64,000 nt of DNA, taken from positions 3,180,722 through 3,244,721 of the forward strand of contig NZ_CP049865.1 in assembly GCF_011393335.1 (NCBI RefSeq), in the 5' to 3' direction. Both the position numbers and the translations under genes were made by a program. The notes beneath the pieces are model-generated. The model saw only the letters and a list, made by a program, of their open reading frames with translations. It searched no databases and was not told where the DNA came from. The stretch is from Propioniciclava coleopterorum. GTDB taxonomy: Bacteria; Actinomycetota; Actinomycetes; Propionibacteriales; Propionibacteriaceae. The stretch's first letter is position 1. Each line of letters begins with the position of its first letter. This document shows, piece after piece, positions 45,719 through 53,412 of this stretch.

Positions 45719-45763
45719 CTACATCTAGTAGTTACAGCGGTGTTCTTAGTCCACAGGTAGTGG
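45719..45763 (+). promoter_or_regulatory. Pair of NrdR boxes upstream of nrdR-nrdJ
   Basis: Two related dyads, CTAC-ATCTA-GTAG (45719-45731) and CCAC-AGGTA-GTGG (45751-45763), start exactly 32 bases apart, about three helical turns. Tandem boxes with this spacing are the established layout of NrdR sites at ribonucleotide reductase promoters. Confidence 0.65.
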
Positions 45764-45847
45764 TTCTGGTCCACACGATGTACACCGATCATCCACAAGC
45801 GCATCCACAGGCGGGGTGTCGCGCGCGGTCGCGAGGAAGGGGGAGCC

Positions 45848-46348
45848 ATGCACTGTCCATCATGCCGGTACAAGGACTCCCGCGTGCTCGACTCGCGCGT
45901 GGCCGAGGACGGCAGCTCCATCCGCCGGCGCCGCGAGTGCCGGTCCTGCGGCAAGCGGTTCACGACCCTGGAGCAGATGCAGCTCGTGGTCGTGAAGCGC
46001 TCCGGCGTCATCGAGCCGTTCTCCCGCGAGAAGGTCGTCAACGGGGTGCGCAAGGCCTGCAAGGGCCGTCCCGTCTCCGACGCCGACCTCGCCAAGCTCG
46101 GCCAGCAGGTCGAGGAGTCGCTGCGCAGCAGCGGCCAGGGTGAGATCGAGGCCGACGACGTCGGCCTGGCGATCCTGCGCCCCCTGCGCGCGCTCGACGC
46201 GATCGCCTACCTGCGGTTCGCCTCGGTGTACCAGCACTACGACTCGGTGGAGGACTTCGAGTCCGCCATCGAACAGCTCAAGGCCAGCGGCGAGGCGTCC
46301 ACAGCGGCGTCCCATCCAGCGCAGCCCCTACCCGATCAGCTGTTCTGA
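45848..46348 (+). CDS. nrdR: Transcriptional repressor NrdR
   Basis: ATP/dATP-sensing repressor of ribonucleotide reductase genes. 166 residues with the N-terminal zinc ribbon ([17 protein letters not shown]...[11 protein letters not shown]) and an ATP-cone (about 48-138, [20 protein letters not shown]). The C-terminus is Ser/Ala/Pro-rich. It precedes nrdJ by 56 bases, and a pair of NrdR boxes lies upstream, so it should control itself and nrdJ. Confidence 0.96.
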   Translation: MHCPSCRYKDSRVLDSRVAEDGSSIRRRRECRSCGKRFTTLEQMQLVVVKRSGVIEPFSREKVVNGVRKACKGRPVSDADLAKLGQQVEESLRSSGQGEIEADDVGLAILRPLRALDAIAYLRFASVYQHYDSVEDFESAIEQLKASGEASTAASHPAQPLPDQLF

Positions 46349-46404
46349 TCACCCGTCCAGACATGCCACCCGACGACAGCGTCAACCCACACAGGAGGAG
46401 CAGA

Positions 46405-49257
46405 GTGACCGCAACCAAGCAGGCGCCACGCAAGGCAGCCGCCAAAGGCAAGGGCCTGAGCATCGAGCGCGTCTTCACCACCGAGGGTGTCCACCCTTAC
46501 GACGAGGTGGCCTGGGAGAAGCGCGACGTCGTGCAGACGAACTGGAAGACCGGCGAGACGGTCTTCGAGCAGAAGGGCGTGGAGTTCCCCGACTTCTGGA
46601 GCGTCAACGCCTCCACCATCGTGACCACCAAGTACTTCCGCGGCGCGGTCGGGACGCCGGCGCGCGAGGACAGCCTGCGGACCCTGATCGACCGGGTCGT
46701 CGGCAAGTACCGCGACGCCGGCGAGGAGAACGGCTACTTCGCCACTCCCGAGGACGTCGAGATCTTCGAGCACGAGCTCACCTGGATGCTGCTCCACCAG
46801 GTGTTCAGCTTCAACTCGCCGGTGTGGTTCAACGTGGGCACCAAGAGCCCGCAGCAGGTCAGCGCGTGCTTCATCCTGTCGGTCGACGACTCGATGGACT
46901 CGATCCTCAACTGGTACAAGGAGGAGGGGTTCATCTTCAAGGGCGGCTCCGGCGCCGGCCTGAACCTGTCGAAGATCCGCTCGAGCAAGGAGCTGCTGTC
47001 CTCCGGCGGCACCGCCTCGGGGCCGGTCTCCTTCATGCGCGGCGCCGACGCGTCGGCGGGCACCATCAAGTCCGGCGGGGCGACCCGCCGTGCGGCGAAG
47101 ATGGTCGTGCTGGACGTCGATCACCCCGACATCGAGGAGTTCGTCGAGACCAAGGCGCGCGAGGAGGACAAGATCCGTGCCCTGCGCGACGCGGGCTTCG
47201 ACATGGATCTGGGCGGCAAGGACATCGTGTCCGTGCAGTACCAGAACGCCAACAACTCGGTCCGCGTCAACGACGAGTTCATGGCGGCGGTCGAGGACGG
47301 CACCGAGTTCGGTCTCAAGGCCCGCATGACCGGTGAGGTCATCGAGAAGGTGGACGCCCGCGACCTGTTCACCAAGATCGCGAAGGCCGCCTGGGAGTGC
47401 GCCGACCCGGGCATCCAGTACGACGGCACGATCAACGCCTGGCACACCAACCCGGTGACCGGCCCGATCACGGCGTCGAACCCCTGCTCGGAGTACATGA
47501 GCCTGGACAACAGCTCGTGCAACCTGGCCAGCCTCAACCTGCTGAAGTTCCTGCGCGCCGACGACACGTTCGACACCGAGACCTTCGTCAAGGCCGTCGA
47601 GCTGATCATCACCGCGATGGACATCTCGATCACCTTCGCGGACTTCCCGACCGAGCCCATCACGAGGACGACCAAGGACTACCGCCAGCTCGGCATCGGC
47701 TACGCCAACCTCGGCGCCCTGCTGATGGCCATGGGCCGCGGCTACGACTCCGAGGGGGGCCGCGGGCTCGCCGCCGCCATCACCTCGCTGATGACCGGTG
47801 CCGCCTACCGGCGCTCCGCCGAGCTCGCCGCCGTCGTGGGTCCCTACGCGGGGTACGCGCCGAACGCGGCCGCGCACCAGAAGGTGATGCGCAAGCACCA
47901 GGCCGCCAACGACGACCTGCAGCTGACCGAGGCCGCGGACGCGCCGGTGCAGGCCGCCGCGACCGACGAGTGGGCCAAGGTGGTCGAGCTGGGCGCCCGG
48001 AACGGCTTCCGCAACGCGCAGGCCTCGCTGCTGGCGCCGACCGGCACCATCGGCTTCATGATGGACTGCGACACGACCGGCATCGAGCCGGACTTCTCGC
48101 TGGTCAAGTTCAAGAAGCTCGTCGGCGGCGGCTCGATGCAGATCGTCAACCAGACGATCCCGCGCGCGCTGGAGAAGCTCGGCTACACCGCCGAGGTCGC
48201 CGAGGCCATCGTCGCCTACATCGCCGATCACGGGCACGTCGTCGGGGCTCCCGGCCTGAAGACCGAGCACTACGAGGTCTTCGACACCGCGATGGGCGAG
48301 CGCGCCATCAAGCCGATGGGGCACGTCCGGATGATGGCCGCCGTGCAGCCGTTCCTGTCCGGCGCGATCTCCAAGACGGTCAACCTGCCCGAGACCGCCA
48401 CGGTCGAGGACATCGCCGACGTCTACCTGCAGGGCTGGAAGCTCGGCCTGAAGGCGCTCGCGGTCTACCGCGACAACTGCAAGGTCGGCCAGCCGCTGTC
48501 CGACGGCAAGAAGAAGGAGGAGCCGAAGGCCGAGGCGGCCAAGCCCGAGGTCCGGGTCGAGTACCGGCCGCGGCGCCAGCGCCTGCCCAAGACGCGCCTG
48601 TCGCGGACGACCTCGTTCAGCGTCGGCGGCGCCGAGGGCTACATGACCAGCTCGGAGTACGAGGACGGCCGCCTGGGCGAGCTGTTCCTCAAGCTCGGCA
48701 AGCAGGGCTCGACCCTGGCCGGCGTGATGGACGCCTTCTCGATCGCCATCTCCATCGCGGTCCAGTACGGCGTGCCGCTGGAGACCTACGTGCAGAAGTT
48801 CACCAACCTCAAGTTCGAGCCGGCCGGCATGACCGACGACCCGGACCTGCGGATGGCGCAGTCGATCATCGACTACGTCTTCAAGCGCCTCGCGCTGGAC
48901 TACCTGTCCTTCGACGAGCGCTCGGAGCTGGGCATCTACACCGCCAAGGAGCGCGCCCGCTACGTCGAGACGGGCTCCTACCTCTCCGAAGAGGACGAGG
49001 CGGAGATGATCGAGTCGGAGTCGCTGAAGAACGACGCCGTCGACGACATGCGCTTCGACGAGTCCGGCCCGAACCAGCCGACGCTGGTCTCGGCGGCACC
49101 CGACCTGAGCGAGGCCCACACCACGGCCGAGCTGATGGAGCGGGTCACGGGCCAGGCCGTGGACGCGCCCCTGTGCCTCACCTGCGGCACGAAGATGCGC
49201 CCCTCGGGTAGCTGCTACGTGTGCGAGGGCTGCGGCTCGACCAGCGGCTGCAGCTGA
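46405..49257 (+). CDS. nrdJ: Adenosylcobalamin-dependent (class II) ribonucleoside-diphosphate reductase
   Basis: Makes deoxyribonucleotides using coenzyme B12, independent of oxygen. 950 residues, the long actinobacterial NrdJ form. Active-site features include SACFILSVDDSMDSI, NPCSEYMSLDNSSCNLASLN (radical Cys and Glu) and LAPTGTIGFMMD. The C-terminus has a conserved Cys-rich tail (CLTCGTKM, CYVCEGCGSTSGCS) used for reduction. GTG 46405 follows AGGAGGAG. No class I or III reductase is in the window; a B12 supply is implied. Confidence 0.96.
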   Translation: MTATKQAPRKAAAKGKGLSIERVFTTEGVHPYDEVAWEKRDVVQTNWKTGETVFEQKGVEFPDFWSVNASTIVTTKYFRGAVGTPAREDSLRTLIDRVVGKYRDAGEENGYFATPEDVEIFEHELTWMLLHQVFSFNSPVWFNVGTKSPQQVSACFILSVDDSMDSILNWYKEEGFIFKGGSGAGLNLSKIRSSKELLSSGGTASGPVSFMRGADASAGTIKSGGATRRAAKMVVLDVDHPDIEEFVETKAREEDKIRALRDAGFDMDLGGKDIVSVQYQNANNSVRVNDEFMAAVEDGTEFGLKARMTGEVIEKVDARDLFTKIAKAAWECADPGIQYDGTINAWHTNPVTGPITASNPCSEYMSLDNSSCNLASLNLLKFLRADDTFDTETFVKAVELIITAMDISITFADFPTEPITRTTKDYRQLGIGYANLGALLMAMGRGYDSEGGRGLAAAITSLMTGAAYRRSAELAAVVGPYAGYAPNAAAHQKVMRKHQAANDDLQLTEAADAPVQAAATDEWAKVVELGARNGFRNAQASLLAPTGTIGFMMDCDTTGIEPDFSLVKFKKLVGGGSMQIVNQTIPRALEKLGYTAEVAEAIVAYIADHGHVVGAPGLKTEHYEVFDTAMGERAIKPMGHVRMMAAVQPFLSGAISKTVNLPETATVEDIADVYLQGWKLGLKALAVYRDNCKVGQPLSDGKKKEEPKAEAAKPEVRVEYRPRRQRLPKTRLSRTTSFSVGGAEGYMTSSEYEDGRLGELFLKLGKQGSTLAGVMDAFSIAISIAVQYGVPLETYVQKFTNLKFEPAGMTDDPDLRMAQSIIDYVFKRLALDYLSFDERSELGIYTAKERARYVETGSYLSEEDEAEMIESESLKNDAVDDMRFDESGPNQPTLVSAAPDLSEAHTTAELMERVTGQAVDAPLCLTCGTKMRPSGSCYVCEGCGSTSGCS

Positions 49258-49266
49258 CCGACGCGG

Positions 49267-49298
49267 ACGGCCCCGAACCCAGCCGGGTTCGGGGCCGT
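49267..49298 (+). terminator. Hairpin terminator after nrdJ
   Basis: Perfect 14-bp stem ACGGCCCCGAACCC/GGGTTCGGGGCCGT with a 4-base loop, followed by TTCGCCTTT; 9 bases after the stop. Confidence 0.8.
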
Positions 49299-49332
49299 TC
49301 GCCTTTCCGGCCGGGCCCGCGGGAAGGTCCAC

Positions 49333-49369
49333 TATGCACAGCACTACCTAATAGGTAGTGTTATGCATA
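49333..49369 (+). promoter_or_regulatory. 37-base dyad operator of the AbiE-type pair
   Basis: CACTACCTAATAGGTAGTG (49342-49360) is a perfect 9-bp inverted repeat around one A. It is framed symmetrically by TATGCA (49333-49338) and TGCATA (49364-49369), so 16 of 18 positions pair across the whole element. It ends 18 bases before the antitoxin GTG and is the most AT-rich stretch nearby. Confidence 0.75.
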
Positions 49370-49387
49370 TTCGAAGGAGGTGTTCGG

Positions 49388-50007
49388 GTGGGGGCTGTGC
49401 CGAACGAGATCACCGGGGCACCGCTGCGGACGGTGCGCCCACTCATGCTGCGGGGGGTCTACGCGGACCCGGAGAAGGAGCTCGTCCGACTGCGGCGGGC
49501 CGGGCGCGTGGTGCGGATCGCGCCGGGCACCTACGTGGCCCGCCCCGACGACGTGCCGGCCGACCAGGACTGGCGGCCCGCGCTGGAGGACGCGGCCATG
49601 GCCTATGCCACCGCGCAGTACGGCGACCGCGTCCCGGTGCTCCATGGGCTGAGTGCCGCGCGGTTCCACCACGCCATCCCGCGCGCCCTGGGCGTCGCGG
49701 TCGTGGCGGTGCCGCAGCAGCACCGCGCGGTGGACCTGGCCGACGGCGGCCGGGTGGTGTTCACCACCACCGACACCGAGGCGATCGACGCCCGCCTGGA
49801 GGCCGGCGCCCTGGGCGGCTACCTCGTCGCCACCCCGAGCAGGCGTTCCTCGACCTGCTCGCGCGCCCGAACCTCGGCGGACTCCCGGCCGACGCCGCCG
49901 CGGCCGTCGCCGCGCTCGCGCCGACCCTCGACCCCGAGCGGCTGGCGCGGCTCCTGCCGCAGCGCCCGGCCACCGTCCGGCGACGCGCCGCCGAGGCGCT
50001 GGCGTGA
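49388..50007 (+). CDS. AbiEi-family antitoxin of a type IV toxin-antitoxin system (one frameshift)
   Basis: Predicted transcriptional autorepressor and antitoxin. The N-terminal winged-helix region (about 10-55, LMLRGVYADPEKELVRLRRA, VVRIAPGTYVARPDD) and the following AbiEi domain (YGDRVPVLHGLSAARFH, PRALGVAVVAVPQQHR, TPEQAFLDLLARPN) match the family layout. The frame breaks at CCCC 49833-49836; one added C gives about 206 residues. GTG 49388 follows GAAGGAGG exactly; an upstream in-frame GTG lies inside the operator. The stop overlaps the toxin start (GTGA). Confidence 0.8.
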
Positions 50008-50840
50008 GCCCCCGCGCACGGCGGAGTGCGGCCCGTTCGGCCTACACCCTGGACGAGGCCGACGCCGCGGCGCAGCAGGCGCACTTCGGGGTGGCCCGCG
50101 ACCAGGTCGAGCACGACTTCGTCCTGTCCCACCTGCTCGCGGCGCTGGCGCCCCACGCGGACCGGTTCGTGTTCTTCGGCGGCACTGCGCTGAGCCGCAC
50201 CCACCTCGACGGGCTGCGGCTGAGCGAGGACGTCGACCTGCTGTCGGTCGGGCCGCGGCCGGAGGCGGCGCGCGTGCTGGACGCGGCGATCCGCGACGGG
50301 CTGGAGCGGGGCTTCGGCCGCGTCGAGGCGGATCGCGACCTCACCGCCGTGCGCCGCGACACCGACCCGTCGGTGTACCGGATCGGCGCCGTCAGCGTCC
50401 GGGTGCAGCTGCTGGACGGCGCCCGGTACCCGCGGTGGCCGGTGGCGCCGACGCGGGTCGCCCAGCGTTACACGGGCCTGCCGGATGTCACCCTGACCAC
50501 CTACACGCCCGACGCCTTCGTCGGCGCCAAGACCGCGGCCTGGTCGGACCAGACGCGGCAGGCGGCCCGCGACCTCTACGACCTGTGGGCCCTGGCGTCG
50601 CGCGGATTCATCACGCCGGCGGCCGCCGCGCTGTACCGACGCCTGGGCCCGACCGGGCGGGCGCCGGGGCCCTGGACCTTCCCCACGCGGGTGCCGGGGG
50701 AGGCCGAGTGGGAGGCGTCGCTGGGCCACCAGTGTCGACCGGCCGTCGGCCCGCGCGCGGCCCACGACGCCGTCGTGGCGGCCTGGCGCGCCGCGGCCGG
50801 GAACGAGACCGACGGCTCGGACGCGCGCGTCGACCGCTGA
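50004..50840 (+). CDS. AbiEii-family nucleotidyltransferase toxin
   Basis: Predicted type IV toxin of the DUF1814/AbiEii nucleotidyltransferase fold, 278 residues. The core motif is FVFFGGTALSRTHLDGLRLS followed by EDVDLL (GGTA...DxD), with a later KTAAWSDQTRQAARDLYDLW helix typical of the family. Related MenT toxins add nucleotides to tRNA 3' ends; the target here is not known. The GTG overlaps the antitoxin stop, ensuring coupled synthesis. The pair stands alone between nrdJ and an acetyltransferase gene with no phage or transposon remnants visible. Confidence 0.83.
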   Translation: MSPRARRSAARSAYTLDEADAAAQQAHFGVARDQVEHDFVLSHLLAALAPHADRFVFFGGTALSRTHLDGLRLSEDVDLLSVGPRPEAARVLDAAIRDGLERGFGRVEADRDLTAVRRDTDPSVYRIGAVSVRVQLLDGARYPRWPVAPTRVAQRYTGLPDVTLTTYTPDAFVGAKTAAWSDQTRQAARDLYDLWALASRGFITPAAAALYRRLGPTGRAPGPWTFPTRVPGEAEWEASLGHQCRPAVGPRAAHDAVVAAWRAAAGNETDGSDARVDR

Positions 50841-50858
50841 GCCGAAGCGCGTCGGGGC

Positions 50859-51161
50859 TCAGGAGGCGGCGTTGCGCCCGTAGGCGAGGTCCCGGTAGTC
50901 GGGATGCCGCGCCATCCAACCCTTGACGAAGGGGCACAGCGGCAGCACCTCGAGGCCGCCCTCGGCGCGGACGTCGTCCAGGGCGGCGCGGATGAGCTGA
51001 GACCCGAGCCCGCGGCCCTCGAACGCGGGATCGATCTCGGTGTGGGTGAAGGTCACCAGGCCGTCGGTGCGCAGGTACTCGGCGAAGCCGGCGAGGTTCC
51101 CCTCGTCGGTGACCTCGTAGCGGTGGGCCGCGCGGTTGTTGCTGATCGAGACCTCGGACAT
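50859..51161 (-). CDS. Small GNAT-type N-acetyltransferase (YjdJ-like)
   Basis: 100-residue protein of the short GNAT family, consisting of little more than the acetyl-CoA-binding core: RYEVTDEGNLAGFAEYLRTD, FTHTEIDPAFEGRGLGSQLI (motif A with R-G-x-G) and VLPLCPFVKGWMARHPDY. Substrate unknown. The ATG follows GGAAGGAGCG, with a TAGACT -10 in the leader. Confidence 0.87.
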   Translation of the reverse strand: MSEVSISNNRAAHRYEVTDEGNLAGFAEYLRTDGLVTFTHTEIDPAFEGRGLGSQLIRAALDDVRAEGGLEVLPLCPFVKGWMARHPDYRDLAYGRNAAS

Positions 51162-51247
51162 CGACGCTCCTTCCCGGCGGCCGGTCGGGGACGCCGTCGT
51201 GGCCGAGTCTAGGCGTCCCGGACCGGGTGCCGGACGCCGGTGCGGCG

Positions 51248-51253
51248 TAGGCT
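51248..51253 (+). promoter_or_regulatory. -10 element of the leaderless membrane protein gene
   Basis: TAGGCT, 6 bases before the ATG at 51260, no ribosome site. Confidence 0.5.
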
Positions 51254-51259
51254 GCGGCC

Positions 51260-51781
51260 ATGTCGACGACCTCCGTGCCGCGCGGCCCGGCCCCCGGCCG
51301 GGTGGCCCTCACCGCCGCGGCGGTGGGCTACGCGATCCTGCTGGTCGGCGTGGCCCTGCTGGCCGGCGGAGACACGGCTGACCCCCTGCCCGAGGGGCTC
51401 GTGGCCGCGCTGGCCGGCGCGGGCGCGGTCATCGTCGCGATCTGCCTGCTGGCGCCCCTGATGCCGCAGCGGTGGGCGCGGTACGCCAACATCCCGTACC
51501 GCTCCCACTGGGAGACTCCCGAGCGGTGGCCGCGCGCGCAGCGTCTGCTGGCCGACGAACTCGGGTGGTTCGGCACGGCCACCCTGGCGCTGCTCGGCAC
51601 GCTGCTGGCCATCAGCGCCGTCCGGGCCGAGGGGACGCCCGTGCCAGCGTGGGTCGCCGTGGCCGCGGTGGGCGTGTTCATGGCGTGGATCCTGGGTTAC
51701 GCGACCTGGCTGTACCTCGGGCCGCGCTGGCGTCCGATGACCGATCCGCGGGACGCGCCGGCGCCGGGTCGTCGCCGCTGA
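51260..51781 (+). CDS. Four-helix membrane protein, function unknown
   Basis: 173 residues with four predicted membrane helices (about 15-36, 45-68, 106-124 and 131-152) and basic ends; the loop between helices 2 and 3 is long and Trp/Arg-rich (RWARYANIPYRSHWETPERW). No motif I can assign. It is leaderless and lies between two convergently arranged acetyltransferase genes. Confidence 0.72.
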   Translation: MSTTSVPRGPAPGRVALTAAAVGYAILLVGVALLAGGDTADPLPEGLVAALAGAGAVIVAICLLAPLMPQRWARYANIPYRSHWETPERWPRAQRLLADELGWFGTATLALLGTLLAISAVRAEGTPVPAWVAVAAVGVFMAWILGYATWLYLGPRWRPMTDPRDAPAPGRRR

Positions 51782-51791
51782 GCCGCCCGAC

Positions 51792-52166
51792 TCAGGCGGG
51801 CGCCACCGTGCGGCGCACGATGCAGTCGCGCGTGCCCTTCGGACGGACGTAGACGAAGCCCGCGTCTTCGAACATGGCCCGCGAGCCGCCGTGCAGGAAC
51901 GGCGACGACACCCGGACGCCGGGGGCGCGGTCCTGCGGGTAGCCGTCCACGACGCCGCCGCCCGCCGCGGCGATCAGGTCGAGCGCGCCGGCCAGCGCGG
52001 CTCGGGCCACCCCGCGGCCGCGGTGGCGCCGATCGACGTAGAAGCAGGTGATCCGGTAGTCGGGCAGGTCCCCCGGCGCCGCGACCTGGGCGCGGTGGGT
52101 GATGCCCGGCAGTTCGGCCGGGCTGCCGTACTGGCACCAGCCGACGGCCTCCTCGCCCTCGAACAC
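51792..52166 (-). CDS. Short GNAT-family acetyltransferase lacking the usual N-terminus
   Basis: 124 residues that correspond to the C-terminal two thirds of a GNAT protein: EEAVGWCQYGSPAELPGI, ITCFYVDRRHRGRGVARAAL (motif A), GGGVVDGYPQDRA and MFEDAGFVYVRPKG. Longer relatives have roughly 80 more N-terminal residues. Here the GTG start follows GAGGAGG and a TAGGCT -10 lies upstream, with stops in frame before that, so the short form seems to be what is expressed. Substrate unknown. Confidence 0.7.
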   Translation of the reverse strand: MFEGEEAVGWCQYGSPAELPGITHRAQVAAPGDLPDYRITCFYVDRRHRGRGVARAALAGALDLIAAAGGGVVDGYPQDRAPGVRVSSPFLHGGSRAMFEDAGFVYVRPKGTRDCIVRRTVAPA

Positions 52167-52251
52167 GGTGGCCTCCTCGTCCGAAGGGGCCTCAGCCTAG
52201 GACGCGTGCCGGCGTCCCGGAAGGCGGGCTCGCGCGAGGGGGCGGCGGCCG

Positions 52252-53289
52252 TCAGGGGGCGGCGACGAAGCGGACCAGGCGCGAGAGCCGGAGGCGGTCC
52301 ACCACGGAGCGGTAGGGCGCCGCGATGTCGGCGACCCGGGCCTGCCGCGGGTCGAGCGGGGCATCCCGCAGCATCAGGTGCGTCTCCCCGGCGTAGCGGC
52401 CGTAGTTCGGCAGGTCCATCTGGACGCTGCCCCGCTCGCGGACGTCGGCGTTCACCCAGGACGCGGGCGTCGGACGGCCGCGGGTTCCCTCCAGGCGCTC
52501 CGACAGCCCCGTCTCCTCGATCCGGATGCGCCACGGGCCCTCCAGCAGGAAGTCCGCGGCGGCGTCGATCGCGGCGAGCGGGACGGTGATCTCGCCGGTG
52601 CGTTCGTAGTGCTCGATCCACTCCAGGTGGCGGGGCAGCGGGACGCCCTCGGCGAACACGATCGTGGTGCCGGGGAACTCCTGGGCCACCTGCAGGTAGT
52701 TCACGTACGCGTTGCGGTGGCGCTGCTCCTCGAGCATCGGCAGCCCCAGGTGCAGGGGGGCGCGGAAGGTGAGCTCGCCCGGGATGAACGTGAACACCTC
52801 GAGGCCGCGCGCGGCGAACAGGGCGTTCTGCCGCCGGACGAAGTCGGCGGTCAGCCCCGTCTCGGGGCGCGGGTAGTAGTTGTGCCAGCCCACGAGGGTG
52901 AGCCCGTCGAGGGCGTCGAGCTCGGCGTCGCCGACCGTGCTGGCGTTCAGGGCCACCTTGAAGTCGCCGACCTCGGCGATCCGGGCGATGTCGGCGACGT
53001 CGAACCCGAAGTCGATCCGGACCCAGCGCACGCCCCAGTCGCGCAGCACGCCCACCTCGTCCCGCCCGATGCCCAGCTTCATCAGGGTGACGGGGGAGAT
53101 GTCGGCGCAGAACGTGAGGCCGTCGCGCTCGTGCAGCGTGCGCAGGTGATCGGCGAAGGCGGCCAGGTCGTCGGCCTCGGGGATGTGCAGCGACGTGAAG
53201 AGCGCGTGCTCGGCGCTGTGGTCGCGGGCGGCCGCCACGACGGCGTCCCGGACCTCGACGGGATCGGTGGGGTAGAGCGAGAACAACAT
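52252..53289 (-). CDS. mupG: MupG-like 6-phospho-N-acetylmuramidase (DUF871)
   Basis: Predicted cytoplasmic glycosidase that splits MurNAc-6-phosphate-GlcNAc, feeding MurQ. 345 residues of the DUF871 family: an N-terminal TIM-barrel (LFSLYPTDPVEVRDAVVAAA, FCADISPVTLMKLGI, RIDFGFDVADIARI, GWHNYYPRPETGL, FIPGELTFRAPLHLGLP) and a C-terminal cyclophilin-like domain (about 240-345). The PTS and MurQ genes upstream support this role over the older label 'outer surface protein'. The ATG follows AAGGA; a hairpin separates it from the PTS gene. Confidence 0.85.
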   Translation of the reverse strand: MLFSLYPTDPVEVRDAVVAAARDHSAEHALFTSLHIPEADDLAAFADHLRTLHERDGLTFCADISPVTLMKLGIGRDEVGVLRDWGVRWVRIDFGFDVADIARIAEVGDFKVALNASTVGDAELDALDGLTLVGWHNYYPRPETGLTADFVRRQNALFAARGLEVFTFIPGELTFRAPLHLGLPMLEEQRHRNAYVNYLQVAQEFPGTTIVFAEGVPLPRHLEWIEHYERTGEITVPLAAIDAAADFLLEGPWRIRIEETGLSERLEGTRGRPTPASWVNADVRERGSVQMDLPNYGRYAGETHLMLRDAPLDPRQARVADIAAPYRSVVDRLRLSRLVRFVAAP

Positions 53290-53374
53290 GACGCCATCCT
53301 TGTCGGTTCTGCGTCGGCGCGGGGCGCGCCGGGAAGGTTGCGGGGCCGGCGTGACGCGCCCCGGGGACGGGAAA

Positions 53375-53403
53375 GGGGGTGGGCCCGAACCGGACCCACC
53401 CCC
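53375..53403 (-). terminator. Hairpin between the PTS gene and mupG
   Basis: GGGGGTGGG/CCCACCCCC, a perfect 9-bp stem with an 11-base loop starting 9 bases beyond the PTS stop. It may terminate or attenuate, reducing mupG relative to murQ and the PTS, or protect the upstream mRNA. Confidence 0.55.
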
Positions 53404-53412
53404 GAAGATCGA

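Noticed and set aside
46336-49344. A 1002-residue open frame on the minus strand
   Set aside because: It is antisense to nrdJ, has no ribosome site or family match, and its Leu/Val/Arg/Gly-rich composition is typical of shadow frames in high-GC genes.
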